A stretch of 60,000 nucleotides of DNA from positions 19,408,001-19,468,000 of the forward strand of contig OU612072.1 in assembly GCA_914767715.1 (NCBI GenBank), in the 5' to 3' direction. A program made the translations under genes and the position numbers. Within the stretch, counting starts at the first letter, position 1, and every line of letters begins with the position of its first letter. Source of the DNA: Membranipora membranacea. Its lineage: Eukaryota > Bryozoa > Gymnolaemata > Cheilostomatida > Membraniporidae. The notes below the pieces were generated by a model. The model searched no databases and had not been told where the DNA came from. It worked only from the letters and a program-made list of their open reading frames with translations. Below are positions 34,926-46,136 of this stretch, in pieces.

Positions 34926-35785
34926 TTAAACTTTATCTGTGTGAAAGACAAAGACTCGCTCTTGCCCCTCTGGCTGTCCACGTGAGTTTTGGTTGAGGCG
35001 TTGGTCTTCCATTTGTTGCAATTGTTGGTTATGATTGTACTGGTGCTGTAGCAGTGTATTTGTAGGGTCTGCTGGATACATCATGGTGGGAGTTCGGTTT
35101 TGTGACTGGAAGTGAGACGGATCAGCAGGTGCCCTTAAGCCAGTTCTAGTTTCCCCTCTTTGTGAGCGCTGTCTATTGGTAGCTAAGGGATTGCCTCTTG
35201 ATGCTTCGGTGTTTCTTGGCGCGCTTCGTGCCTGTGGTTTTTGTTTGCAACACAACACCAGGGAAACTGCAACAATTAGAACGACAACTGCCACTGATCC
35301 CAAAACTATGGGAAGCCATGGTAGTTGTTTACTCTCGGTTCTTCTAAATATCCATGAGTATTGCTTAGAAGTTTGACCATCGGCGAAACCCACTTTACAG
35401 TCGGCCTTATCATCATTTTTGAGATCAGATGTAATCAAATTGATTTGTAGTTTATTGTCCCACTCTTTCAGATTCAATCCATTGAAAGACCATGCATGAC
35501 CTAAGCCTTCTGAGCTAACGAATACATCACAAGAGAGATTTATTGATGGTGGTGTATGTCGGTCTAAGACAACAGATTTAACTGGCTCCCTCCCAACGCT
35601 GTCCTTGAACTCAACATACTGAGGCATCACATATATCCATTTGATGATATTTGATTTGGATCCGGGAAAATTGCTGTGGGATTTGTCAATACATGTGATG
35701 TTTATTCCTTCCCTGTCTTGTCTATTTGGCACGTAGAAGGTATTATTGACGTCTGTCGGGACTGTATCAGTGTTTCTTCGAACAT
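34926..35785 (-). CDS. Ig receptor exon 3: end of Ig2, Ig3, membrane helix, tail
   Basis: The acceptor is TTTATTTCTAACAG on the minus strand. The exon opens in phase 1 and supplies residues 225-510. It completes Ig2 (INITC, Cys256) and holds all of Ig3: INLSC (Cys310), Trp323 thirteen residues later, and ADCKVGF (Cys354), the usual C-W-C spacing. The hydrophobic run WLPIVLGSVAVVVLIVAVSL spans the membrane and is followed by CCKQK, a basic stop-transfer. The tail is rich in Gln, Asn, Arg and Pro with repeated NQ/QQ runs and no clear ITIM. It ends HTDKV; Asp at -2 and Val at 0 would fit a class III PDZ ligand. The stop is TAA. Confidence 0.85.
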
Positions 35786-38700
35786 CTGTTAGAAATAAAT
35801 GAGGTTTTTTATAATTACCATATTTTCGGTTGCATATGTAAATTGTTTAATCATTGTGAAGACAAAAAAAATGAAAAACTATGATAAATATCGAAAATTA
35901 CTTTGAGCCTTGAGAACATAAGCACATTATTCTAAGTTAAGTTTCCGATGTTAGGATATTAGATGACTCTGGTTGTGGACAAAAACTTGAAAAAGACATC
36001 ATTGCAAACTTTGCATGCGATTAACAAAGAATCATTTGTTAGTCTTCTTCTAAAATTCTTAGAGGATTCATTCAACTGATTTGCAGGATAAATAGATCTG
36101 TTTGCTTGCTGGTTAACCATAGCAACAGCTAACAGTCTTATGGTTGGCAATGTATCTGCCAATTTGCCCTCTGTGTGGATGGGATATACTTCAATAGATT
36201 TTAACATTATCATTGTGAGAAGCTCGTCCTCTAACCAGCTTAGACCTAATGAACAAAGGTCAATTCAAGCAGGAGTATAATTTTTGTCTTAGAGTATATA
36301 GTTTTTTTATGACTTCACCATAAGTATATAGACAGTTTTCTGAGCTCTGATTTAGGCCTCTACTCGGAGTTGTCCTCTCTCCAGTTTGGTACTTTTAACC
36401 CACGCCACATAGGAAAAACGTGCTGAAAAGAGGGTTATCTTGAAATCCGCTTATAGTAGGATAAAAAGGATTATTGATTCAGAATCTGCACCATTGAAAA
36501 CTGATAGGGACATAGTTTGGGAAATATTTTTGGTATTCGGTTAGTCAATTATATCAATCTCTGCCAGTTTTGCGGACCATTTGGCAGAATTTTTCTTGAA
36601 TTTCGTCACTAAAATTAAGATTTATCAACACTCAAGCCTACAATGATTTGGAAACCCTGTCCCACAGGGTTTTCAATGGTGCGGATTCTGAATCAAAAAT
36701 CAATTTTATCCTAACATAAGCGGTTTTCAAGAAAACCCTCTTTCAGCACGTTTTTCCTATGCGGCGTGGGTTAAAAGTACCAAACTGGAGAGAGGACAAC
36801 TCACAATTGAGGCATAAATCAGAGCTCAGAAAACTGTCTATTATCAGAAAATTTGATCAAATTGATCAATCACTGGTAAATGTGTATAGTGCCATAATTG
36901 GACAGTAGTTTGATGAACTCCCATCCCTGACCAGGTCAACCAATTCTGCTTCCTTACATGTGCCCCATATTCGCACCAAAACATCATTACCTATTTGTTT
37001 TCATGGATTTAGCTGAATTGCGCTATCAACTAATGAAGTCTGATTAACATTTTTCCTCAGTAAAATTATTGATTAATTTTGAAAGACATTCCAGCTGCAC
37101 ATTTCCCAATTATATTTTACTGTGCTGATGGATATTTAAAAAATACTTTATTTCCAATCTTCAGTAGAAAATATGGTATGACAAAGTGCAGTAACACAAT
37201 AATTCTAACTACTATTTGCTGTTGACACAGTTTAGTTTAAGTCGAACGACAGTGTGTAGGTGAATCACAAAATTTTTATTTTGTTATGGATCATAGCTGA
37301 ATGGATATAAATCAATCACTGCAGGTTCATGGATCGAGTCAGTTCCTGGTCGAGCCATGGAACTACCTCCAAGCTCATGGCGAGCTGAAAGGTTAAGTTC
37401 ACACTAAGCTCACTTGTGCAAGCTTGCGTGGATGAGCAGTTAGCATAAAAGACTCTGATGCAGAAGACAGGGGATAATGTCCCGGTGGATGCAAATTTGG
37501 TTGATGTTTTTTCTCAGCTCTATCATGGAAATGGATGCATATTTTGAGCTTGAGGCAAGAGATGACAACTGAGCTCGACCTAGGCCAGCCTCAAAATTCA
37601 CATGGTGATATGCCATTTGTTATTGCTTACAATTCTCCCTATTGTGGGACGATATCATACACTATTGAGGAGAACTTCAATAAATATTATATAGGTAGAA
37701 GTAAGTCACATTCAAGTTTTTTTAGCAACAGTTATTCCCTCAAAATGTCAACAAAACATGATGGCTAGGAAATCTCTACAATTAGCGCTGGATCTGAGCT
37801 AAAGTAGTCCCTTTTAAGAATCCTGGTGATAAAGGCGGGATTTTATTGTTTCAATAAACTAGATTGCATTTAGATTAGTTTAAGTACTGTGAATGCATCA
37901 AGCCATCGCATCATGTTTGTCCTCTATGAGTAGGTTTGATGGTGATACACCTGTGGCTCAATTACCTATTGTCTTTGAAATTTTCTGATCTCATTAGTGC
38001 CTCTAGCTGGTATGTGATTTCTAATCAAATGTAGGAGTATAAATTATGTGTGTATACGATTGATTTGATGATAACTACACTTAATAGCCTGAGTCTCATG
38101 ACATAAAATACTTACATAGAGCCTAGCCATTGAAGTAACAAACCTTGAAAGATTTTGTATGACGGATATCATAATATTGTAAATTTTCGGGCATTAACAA
38201 CAAGGCTCTACACAAAATTGGTAATTGGCAACCGTTACAGTAGTTATACATGGCAGGTATGTTCATCTTCACATAAAAGAAAGGGTTGATAGCGCCCATA
38301 AGAAAACCTGCTACCTCCTAAATGGAATAGTGCACTCTCATACATTAATATTCATTCCGTTCCTTTCGCAACACGGCATACTTGTTGTGTTTATTAGCCT
38401 TGCATTTTAAGATTTCAAGCTGTCTTTGAAGCAAGTTTTTATACTTCCTGCTTCAATAACAATGATTTAGTGTGATTTAAAGGTAAATTAGCAAATATAT
38501 ATGTTAAATTTTGTTTAAGTCGGATGACTAAATTACAATAAAAATAATAGCAATGATACCTACCTAACAACAAACAGAGAAACCTATCATTGTAGAGCCT
38601 ATCGTACATAGCAGGCAACATCACTGTACGGCCTGCTAATTTTAACCCTGTTCCATAATTTTAGGACAGAACCTTCTTTTGATTACATGCAATGCTTATT

Positions 38701-39896
38701 ATTAGGGAGCCTTATAATGCTAGGAAAGCAGTGGCAGGCAAAGTTATCATTGTTCAGTTGTAAGTAGCTGCGCTGAAGAAAATATGTTTCAGGCAGTTAC
38801 TTATTACGTTTGAAGTTTTACAAAGCATATTTTGTCTTTCGATGGCCCATACTTTTTTTAGCAGTTGAGTCCTAATTCAAGCTTCAAGGCATTTTAAAAA
38901 TGGGCCATGATAAGATTTAGAATTTCTGGAGTCCTTTTCAGTAGATGTCAGTTGAGTATGAAAATCCCATGTTGACTTACTGTAGATGTAGCTGGAGCTA
39001 GGTATTGCACCAACAGATTCACAGGAGAAGTTGAATCTTTTTCCCTCCTCAACTATTACATTACTTAGAGTAAATGTGAGATTCTGTGGTGCTTGCAGAT
39101 TTGGGATTCTGTTGAGATGATCTTTCGATGTTTCGATTAAATCACTGCCATTCACCTTGTAATATGCTTCACATGAGAAATTTGAGTATTTGGCCTGCAT
39201 GATTTTTGTGATATTGCCGGTTATGGTGATTTTATCAAGTTTATTATCTCTGTCTCCGCAGTCGTCCGTGGTTAAAGTTTTCCATTGAACATCACGACTC
39301 AAATCTTCAATGACTTTGGCTTCTGTTCCGGTATACTCACAACCTAATAGTTTCTTCGCCTCAATTCGCCCGGCATCTCTGAAGTAGACCAAGGCGATTA
39401 TTTCCGGTTTGTTTGACGGTATAGCATTTTCATAACCTGTACCTTCCCCTGTACCAGCCCCACAAGTGAACCTGTGAACAGAAAAAAAACATTTAAAACT
39501 TAGTGGTGTTCTCAAAATCAATCAATGTTATAAAACTATGTCATACTGATGCATGTGAGAAAAAGAAAATGGTTTTGCATTGAAAACTTAAATATGGCAT
39601 CGTTGTTTGTGCAAAGATCAGATACATTATCAACTTCGGCTTGACTGTACTGCATAAAACAAGAAAAAGTGACAGGTCTGATTTAATTGAGTCATATCAG
39701 ATATCAGTACTTACTGGAACTCTTGCCCTTCATAGAGGCTGGTAAAAGATGGACTGTATGTAAATCTGACTCCACGAGGTCCTTCATAGCACCCAACGAA
39801 TCGGTCACTTCCTCCAATACACAGCAACAGCATCAAACTGATTATGTTGGTGCCGTTGAATCCCAGGTCTATCATCACCTTTTCATTTGCTTGCAT
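34926..39896 (-). CDS. Three-exon Ig-superfamily type I membrane receptor (510 aa)
   Basis: Join on the minus strand: 39,896-39,715, 39,471-38,981 and 35,785-34,926. The exons total 1,533 nt, or 510 residues plus stop. Intron 1 (243 bp) is phase 2 on both sides; intron 2 (3,195 bp) is phase 1 on both sides. Both have GTAAGT donors and pyrimidine-rich acceptors. The product has a signal peptide, three Ig-like domains (Cys64-Cys161, Cys211-Cys256, Cys310-Cys354), a membrane helix at about 382-403 and a 106-residue tail. Extracellular NXS/T sequons are frequent (N146, N158, N168, N191, N208, N253, N307), fitting a glycosylated surface protein. The family suggests adhesion or recognition; the ligand is unknown and I recognise no named orthologue. 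Extra exons inside intron 2 cannot be excluded. Confidence 0.82.
35786..38980 (-). other. Intron 2 of the Ig receptor gene (3,195 bp)
   Basis: Bounded by ACA|GTAAGT at 38,981/38,980 and CTAACAG| at 35,786. It contains a TA-flanked MITE at 36,331-36,839. Otherwise it is AT-rich with only short open frames (at most 84 codons) and no recognisable Ig exon. Confidence 0.75.
36331..36839. mobile_element. TA-flanked foldback MITE with ~185-bp inverted arms
   Basis: The left arm (36,331 to about 36,514, starting GACAGTTTTCTGAGCTCTGA) is the inverted complement of the right arm (about 36,659-36,839), with scattered mismatches and a ~144-bp centre. Both ends are bounded by TA, the duplication left by Tc1/mariner-type transposases; the shared end is ATAGACAG. 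No transposase frame is present, so it is non-autonomous. It lies in intron 2 of the Ig gene and could form a long hairpin in that pre-mRNA. Confidence 0.85.
38981..39471 (-). CDS. Ig receptor exon 2: Ig1 and first half of Ig2
   Basis: Supplies residues 61-225. The acceptor is TTTTCTGTTCACAG and the donor is ACA|GTAAGT. Ig1 runs from FTCGAG (Cys64) to YSNFSCEAYY (Cys161), longer than usual. Two extra cysteines (Cys105 in LLGCEY, Cys132 in TDDCGD) may form a second disulfide. Ig2 begins at FNFSC (Cys211) and is cut by intron 2 in phase 1, so one Ig fold spans two exons. Without the donor, the frame would read on into intron for about 30 codons. Confidence 0.83.
39715..39896 (-). CDS. Ig receptor exon 1: start and signal peptide
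   Basis: The ATG at 39,896 is the first after an in-frame TAG about 13 codons upstream; a second ATG follows seven codons later. The hydrophobic stretch NIISLMLLLCIGG at about residues 18-29 is a plausible signal-peptide core, with cleavage probably near GGSDRF. The exon ends CCA|GTAAGT in phase 2, and exon 2 restores the codon as Gln61. The start of Ig1 (SLYEGQEFQ) lies here. The promoter and 5' UTR were not identified. Confidence 0.75.
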
Positions 39897-41761
39897 ACAG
39901 ATATTGTAAATTTGTCTCTAACTCTCCAAACCTGATAAAGTAAGCGAAGCAAGTAGTTCAGGTTTCAGCTTTACCACTCCTACTACTATTGGAATGCAGT
40001 TATGACACCACTGTAAGCTCATTGTTTGACATGCAGAAAATAGATAACATCAAGTCTTCTTATCAACAGCTGCATTATTGCAGTGACTGTATCACAGGAG
40101 CAGATCAAAACAAAGTTTAGTGTTATTTTTGTATCCATGATTGTTGTTTGCAGGCTCACATGTTTAAAGCCAAGCTTATGAAATGAGCAAGATATCAACA
40201 ATAACACAACAAACATTACAAGAAAGTAAAAAGTTCATTCAAATAGCCTGTGAAGTCATCCCGACAGGAGATATAAGACCATTAAATGCAGTAACCACTG
40301 GCCAAAGTGAAAAGACCCTACCTGCACCCTCTGAAAGAACTTCTTATACAGTTACCACTATGATTTTACGATGCGTTGTCTACACTAGGTATTTCTATTT
40401 TATCAGAGTTATTCTCTCTCTGAATTCATTATAAACCATGGTTACATAACACTATAAATACCCTGCTTTGACCCTGCATTTAATTGTTGTCAGGGCTCTC
40501 AATGACTCAGATTTATCCCGAATTTCTAAGGTTTTTGGGTTAAACTAAGCTACCTCAGGGTATTTAAGACTATGAGCTAATCACTCCTCTATTCATATTC
40601 TACTTGTATGATTATAAAGAAACATTTTGATGTTGTAATATATGAGGCATAAAACCAGAATGCAGTTAATAATGATGATGATCTGAACTCAGAAAAAAAA
40701 CAATATAGTTAATTTGCAGTGCCCCATAAAGTGCTGTCCAGACTTCAGTGACCGGACCTGTTACGATGGCTTACAGAGCAGCCATATCCTCAGCTGTTTA
40801 TGAATACGGCATTTCTTCTAGGTATATGTAAAATATTAAGCGTATGTATTAAGATGTTCAAATAATTTGAACCTAACCTCTTATTCAGTTTAATCTGCTC
40901 TGTTAGGAAGTTGTGTGAGTTGTTTGATAGTTTTTTTGCCTCAGGCTATGGGCATCTGGCTGTATTTGGTGTCGAGCTGATAACATCAGGATACATACAA
41001 TCAGGCACTTGGAGTGTGAGATGATCATAAGATGCCAACTTAAGTTGCAAGGTCACTGGAAAACATGTGCTGTTTTCCCTAATATTTAGATCAGCACCAG
41101 TAAGGAGTAAGGACACTTGGCATAAGGTTAGGTCTGATGTGTTCTATTCTTGGTACTAAATTATGATGGTGTCTGCAAATTATATGTGAAATGCTAGTTG
41201 GAAAATCAGGTGAGTTGCTTCTACCAATATCGGAGTCAGTAATTTTACCAAAGCCCGCCTAAGTATTTCGAGCAAAATTGCAGCGTTGACTATTGCATTC
41301 TTTTGGGAATCTGTTTGTTAAATTTCACCTTGGATACTCGTCCAAAACCATGACAATTTAATTTGTATCGCCCTCAATTGCTCTAGGCTTACAATGCCCC
41401 TCCCCACAAAAACCTTCCAGCTGGTTTGACTCGGGCGCCTCAAACCCTCAGGATAGTCAAAAATGGCAGGGTCACAAATTGCAAGCTAGAAAAAGCCCCC
41501 TCTTATCTTGATAAAATTAGGTTTGCGATGAATTATTTTACAAATCAATTGAATGCTGACAATACTGATACATGTTTGTTTGTTTGTTTAATTTAATACT
41601 CTCTCTCCAGAGATGTTTACAGATAAAAAGAGGTGCTGGCTTTAAAAATAAAAAATACAAAACCCCTTGGATGTACCAAACAGTAATGATAATCATGAAA
41701 CAAGAAATAAACTATTTTCAACTAAATATACTTTGGGTTCGCAACTATCGATTGTCCTCGC
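39897..41761. other. Upstream region of the Ig gene, no gene seen
   Basis: AT-rich sequence with short frames only (at most 83 codons). It should hold the promoter of the minus-strand Ig gene next to 39,897, but I see no convincing TATA or initiator. It includes the second copy of a dispersed ~70-bp repeat. Confidence 0.5.
40045..40113 (+). repeat. Dispersed repeat, copy 2
   Basis: Matches 30,473-30,541 in direct orientation with a handful of substitutions; the core CTTATCAACAGCTGCATTAT is identical. The divergence implies an old element fragment. Confidence 0.7.
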
Positions 41762-41765
41762 TTAA

Positions 41766-42189
41766 AGGGATAATACACTTCTGATCTCTGTTTGGCAGCC
41801 AATGGAGCACAGAAAAATGTATGTACATACATAAACGCCTTATTTGTAATTCAAAACCCCTTGTTCTGCTCAAATGTGCATTCTAAATTGTAGTTGTGCA
41901 TCTCCAACAAGAAATAAGACAACTAACAGAATTGCTTGTCATCTGATAAAAGCTGATTTTGTGAGCAGTTGTGTTTCAATTGTACAGAAACTCAGAGTGT
42001 GCATGTGCAATAATGATGAGCTTTGGACTTTAGCTTGTTATTTTCTAACAGCCCAGCTTTACACTTTTATTATCATATCCGGTTATGGTAGTAAAAGTGT
42101 TAAGCTGGGCTGTTAGAAAATAACAATCTAAAGGCCAAAGGTCTGTGCTCCATTGGCTGCCAAACAGAGATCAGAAGTGTATTATCCCT
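41766..42189. mobile_element. TTAA-flanked MITE (piggyBac-type target site)
   Basis: The termini AGGGATAATAC and GTATTATCCCT are exact inverses, each bounded by TTAA (41,762-41,765 and 42,190-42,193), the target duplicated by piggyBac-type transposases. The terminal inverted match continues for about 45 bp through CACTTCTGATCTCTGTTTGG. An inner inverted repeat (about 42,016-42,143, around CTAACAGCCCAGCTT) makes a second hairpin. At 424 bp with no transposase, it is non-autonomous. The near-perfect arms suggest recent activity. Confidence 0.9.
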
Positions 42190-42193
42190 TTAA

Positions 42194-43654
42194 AGGAACT
42201 GTTGCGTCAGAATTGTGCTATTCCATTAGAAGAGGCAGCAATAATTTAAAAATGCACTTCTCGTTACTTATAAGAAACAAAAATTTTGAAATTGACTTGT
42301 AATTAAAAATTTAATTAGTCGGTTATGGAAAAAAGTATATGGCAAGTCGGATACTTTTCCAGGCAGGTCTGAACTGGATACCCAAAAGCTACAGTAACTG
42401 TTGTTGTTGTTACATTGCCATGGTAACACCTGAATGATTCGGCTTCAATGCAAACATTGTGATGTGACACAATGTTTGCTGCAGACAACAAAATGTTTAT
42501 AGGGAACTCTGATCATACCAAAAGGTTAATAATATGACATACACCAGTGTTATTGTTTATATTACCCACAGATTGTTTCCATCAACAATTATTCAACATA
42601 CATCCTTCACTGATGATAAAATGATGAATAGTGTGTCTTGTTCATAGCTTGAAAGCTATTGCAACCATCCTAGGCAAGTGTTTGTATAACTGTAATAAAC
42701 TTATTCTCATAATAATGATAGATTTAGATAAAGAAACAACTGCTTCTCAAACAGTGAGTTCGATGATTTGAATACCATACAGTTACAAAACTACGATCTG
42801 ACTCAGATCTGACTCAGATCTTGGTTAAACGCAAACAATCACTTAGCTGGTTCGATGACTCAATGACCCACGCTGCTCTTATTTTACCAACATCTAATGC
42901 TAGGGCTTGTGAAAAGAGTTGTTATCCATTCTGGATCACTGATAAGTAATTCGCAAGGTGAAATGGAACGTGATTAACCTAATCCAAAGATTATAAATAT
43001 TCTGTCAGGCAAGATTGCATTGTGGTCAAAATAAAATAAGCCCCAACAACAGCCTGTTTGTTTATTTTAGCACTATGGTGTGAAATTGTTTGGAATACAG
43101 ATATATTTGTATAACATGCTAGTTCATAGATTACAAAGATGCCAAGGAAGTTCTTATTCATAAGCTGATTATGGCTAGGAGGTTCACCATCGCTGATTCA
43201 AGGTTAAGTGATGGTGAGGGCGATGATAATGCTCTGGGGCAGCTATAGAGGCTTCCATCAAATAATGATCGGTGAATCAAAGGCAATATTTCTCCTGGAT
43301 GGAGTGGCGAACAGCCAGCGCAACCTGGAGAGTTAGCCGGCAAGACCGAGATTGTTTGAGCAGTATACTACAGCTGTATACTGGTGTCTCTGTAATGGTT
43401 GCTGAGTGACAGGGATGTTTGCAAGAAATCCTTCAAAGTAAGCTGCTGCCAGGAGTCTGAAGAAATAAAGATAATGTGTGCTGAGAACGACTGTGATGCT
43501 AAACACACCATTGCATGATAGATGATAAACAATTCAAACACCTAAAGAAATTGTTGTTATGAGTGCAAGTTAATCAGGGACTGGGTTGCTTGTTGGTCAG
43601 TTGTTTTACGCATACTGATAACTGTATTCGGATAATTACTTGGCTATCAAATCC
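42194..43654. other. Intergenic stretch before the BEL element
   Basis: AT-rich DNA with a short tandem CTGACTCAGAT near 42,798-42,820 and no recognisable gene. A slightly GC-richer patch at about 43,160-43,350 has interrupted open frames on both strands that I could not identify. Confidence 0.5.
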
Positions 43655-44312
43655 TGTTACAAGTTGTGACTAATGTAACTCAAAGCTTTTGTGCTTTTAC
43701 TGAGCAAGTATAATTACAACTGGTCAAGCAGTGTATGTTCAATTGAGCTGTGAGGTGTTTTATTTTGTCTCACCATTTTACAATCTACCTATTCATAATG
43801 GAATATATCTATCTGATTACGAGATGAGACTATTATGCTATACACACTCAATGTTATTGTAAGTAAAGATCATCATTGATTAATATATTTCAGCATTCAA
43901 TTAGATTCCTTTGTTTTGACTGACTTATGAACTGTTTGATTGTCAAAATAATTATCCTCTTTATTGTAATTTGCAATGTGTAATGAAGACTAGGAAAATA
44001 GATCAGCACCTATCTTATCAGGTTTATTTTTATAGAGAGCACAACCATCACTGGCTCATCACACCGCACAGCTAACATACACCCAAATCTGCAGGGTTAG
44101 AGTCTTATAAGGTCATAATTTGTAAGTTCATATTAACCGTTTTTGATTATATTATAATGATTGTTTTATGCCAAACCTGCTCTGTTTATGTAATATCGTA
44201 TAATTTTGAACGTTTATAGAATCTTATCATAACAATTGTCATTTTTATACAGGTTACGATACCAATACAATCAGTTAACTTTTACGACAAGACCTATCCT
44301 GCAACAGTAACA
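43655..44312 (+). repeat. 5' LTR of the BEL/Pao element
   Basis: 658 bp, beginning TGTTAC and ending GTAACA, a perfect 6-bp terminal inversion with the canonical TG...CA ends. It matches the 3' LTR except for about ten substitutions, a replaced or inserted stretch after TGTATGTTCAA, and nine extra bases near TTATCCTCTTTATTG. A TTTTTATAGAGAG motif at about 44,028 could be its TATA region. Confidence 0.92.
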
Positions 44313-44357
44313 AATTATTGACGGATGCTGGAGTAGTATATCCAGCCATACTCAGAC

Positions 44358-46136
44358 ATGGAGATCGAAGCTACCATCAAAGATCTCAAGACTAAGCGTA
44401 AAGTCTCAAATCCAAGGTGACATTGTACAATAATCATTTCACTGGTGCTATTAAGCGACAACGATGTATCTGCTGCCTATGCTAATCTTACTGAGGCATA
44501 CAATGAGTTCTTCTACTGCCATACTGAGTATGCTGAGCTTGTTACTTCCGACGATCAGTTTGATTCTTATGCTATTGTCAACGGTCTCAACTTAGAGCAA
44601 TATCTTGGCTCTTTAATGGACATGTATGATTAATCTACGTCTACATACAGTAAATATAAATCTCAACAATCTCTCGCTCAGGCTAACCAAAAGGCTCAAC
44701 TCGCTCTGAATTCAGCTCGTACCGCTATCGATAAACTGGAAGCCATCCAGTTCCCAGTTGAGCATTCATATAATGTCAATCCTGTAATCTTGTATGCAGA
44801 GAATGCTTTAGTCTCATGTCAACAATCATTTCTGTCAATAACTGATTATACATCTGATTTTGAAAATCTGATTTCTAAGTTAGGATCACTGTTACTAGAA
44901 ATTCAGTGCAGAGTGCCCAAGCCAAATAATTTGGCTAACCCAGTGTCTGATATTTTTGAGACTCCAAGTATTGTCTCTGCGCGAAATTCCAACTCAAATC
45001 AACTATCGCAGCAGCAAGGGCCAACGCGAGGTCCAATAGCTGTTCAATCTAGTCATGCTGGGCTTTCCCATAGTGCTGTGAACGGTGGCGTTATCGCCGC
45101 TGTTGCGGGGTCCTCTGGGGGGCGGGCAGCTGGCAATCTATCACACTTTTCTATAGTATCGGTGTACAATAACCAAACTCGACACAACACACTTCCTCTT
45201 AGCTCCACCCAGTTAGGTCATACCAATGTGCATAGTAGTAGTAGTGATGGTCACAGATCCAGTTCGTGTTCACATAGGAAATCTAGATTTAAGGAATCCC
45301 CTTTACCCACATTTAACGGTGACCGCTTGAAATGGGCTGAATTCAAAGCTATATGGTGCAGGTATGGGGCTGAGGAAATAGATAATGATGTAGACCGAGC
45401 TTATGCTTTAAAGCAATGTTTAAAAGATGAGGCGTATAGGATAGTGGAATCAATAACAGCAAATCAACCTGATGCGTATACTAATATGTGGCATAAACTT
45501 GATCTTGTGTACAGTGATGTTAGTCAGGGTGTTCAACATGCACATTATCAACTAGAAAAGCTAAAACCAGTAAAAGAAGGTGATTATGCAGCGTTAGTCA
45601 AATTAGTGAATGCTATCGAAGTGGTGTATAGCCAGCTTGGTGCATTGGACCAGCTTTCATCCATTACCTTACCAACTGTTGATAACTTAGCTGATTTATT
45701 ACCCATCACTGTAAAGCGAGATTGGTTAAAGGCTTATAGAGTGCTAATGGTAGAAGATAAAATCCATCCTTTCCCTGAGTTCATGCGATTTATTGAAAGT
45801 GAGCGAGACACTGCTTACAGGGAGAGTGCCCGGAAATCTATCAAGTCCAGTAGTAGTAGCGGTAAATCATTCCAGTGTGATTCATCATCATCATTACTAA
45901 AGTGTAGCACTGTATTAGATACAAGTGATAACTCTGATTCTGAATCGTCTCATATCAAGTCTGATACAATGTATACTAGTAATGAATATCAATGTGTGAT
46001 TCATAATGATACGAAGGTTGGTCACGTTACGGCAAACTGTCCTGATTTTGTCAAGCTTGAGAGACGAGTTAAATTTGATGTATTGAAAGGAGCTAGAGTG
46101 TGTTTGGTAATCATTCTCGTCACTCATGTAAAGTAA
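44358..46136 (+). pseudogene. BEL/Pao gag with two in-frame stops
   Basis: One reading frame runs from ATG 44,358 to TAA 46,134-46,136, interrupted by TGA at 44,418 and TAA at 44,631. Its longest open part is 448 codons from 44,790. It encodes the structural Gag that packages element RNA. The central domain, with LPTFNGDRLKWAEFKAIW and RAYALKQCL (about residues 173-215 of the open part), is the DUF1759-type core of BEL Gag. A Ser- and Gly-rich stretch precedes it. A Cys/His cluster (YQCVIHNDTKVGHVTANC) near the end is the first zinc-knuckle-like unit; the next continues in the pol frame, so the frame break lies inside the nucleic-acid-binding region. Confidence 0.88.

Noticed and set aside
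43158-43350. GC-richer patch with interrupted frames, possibly an old transposon fragment
   Set aside because: I could not tie it to any family and stops interrupt every frame.
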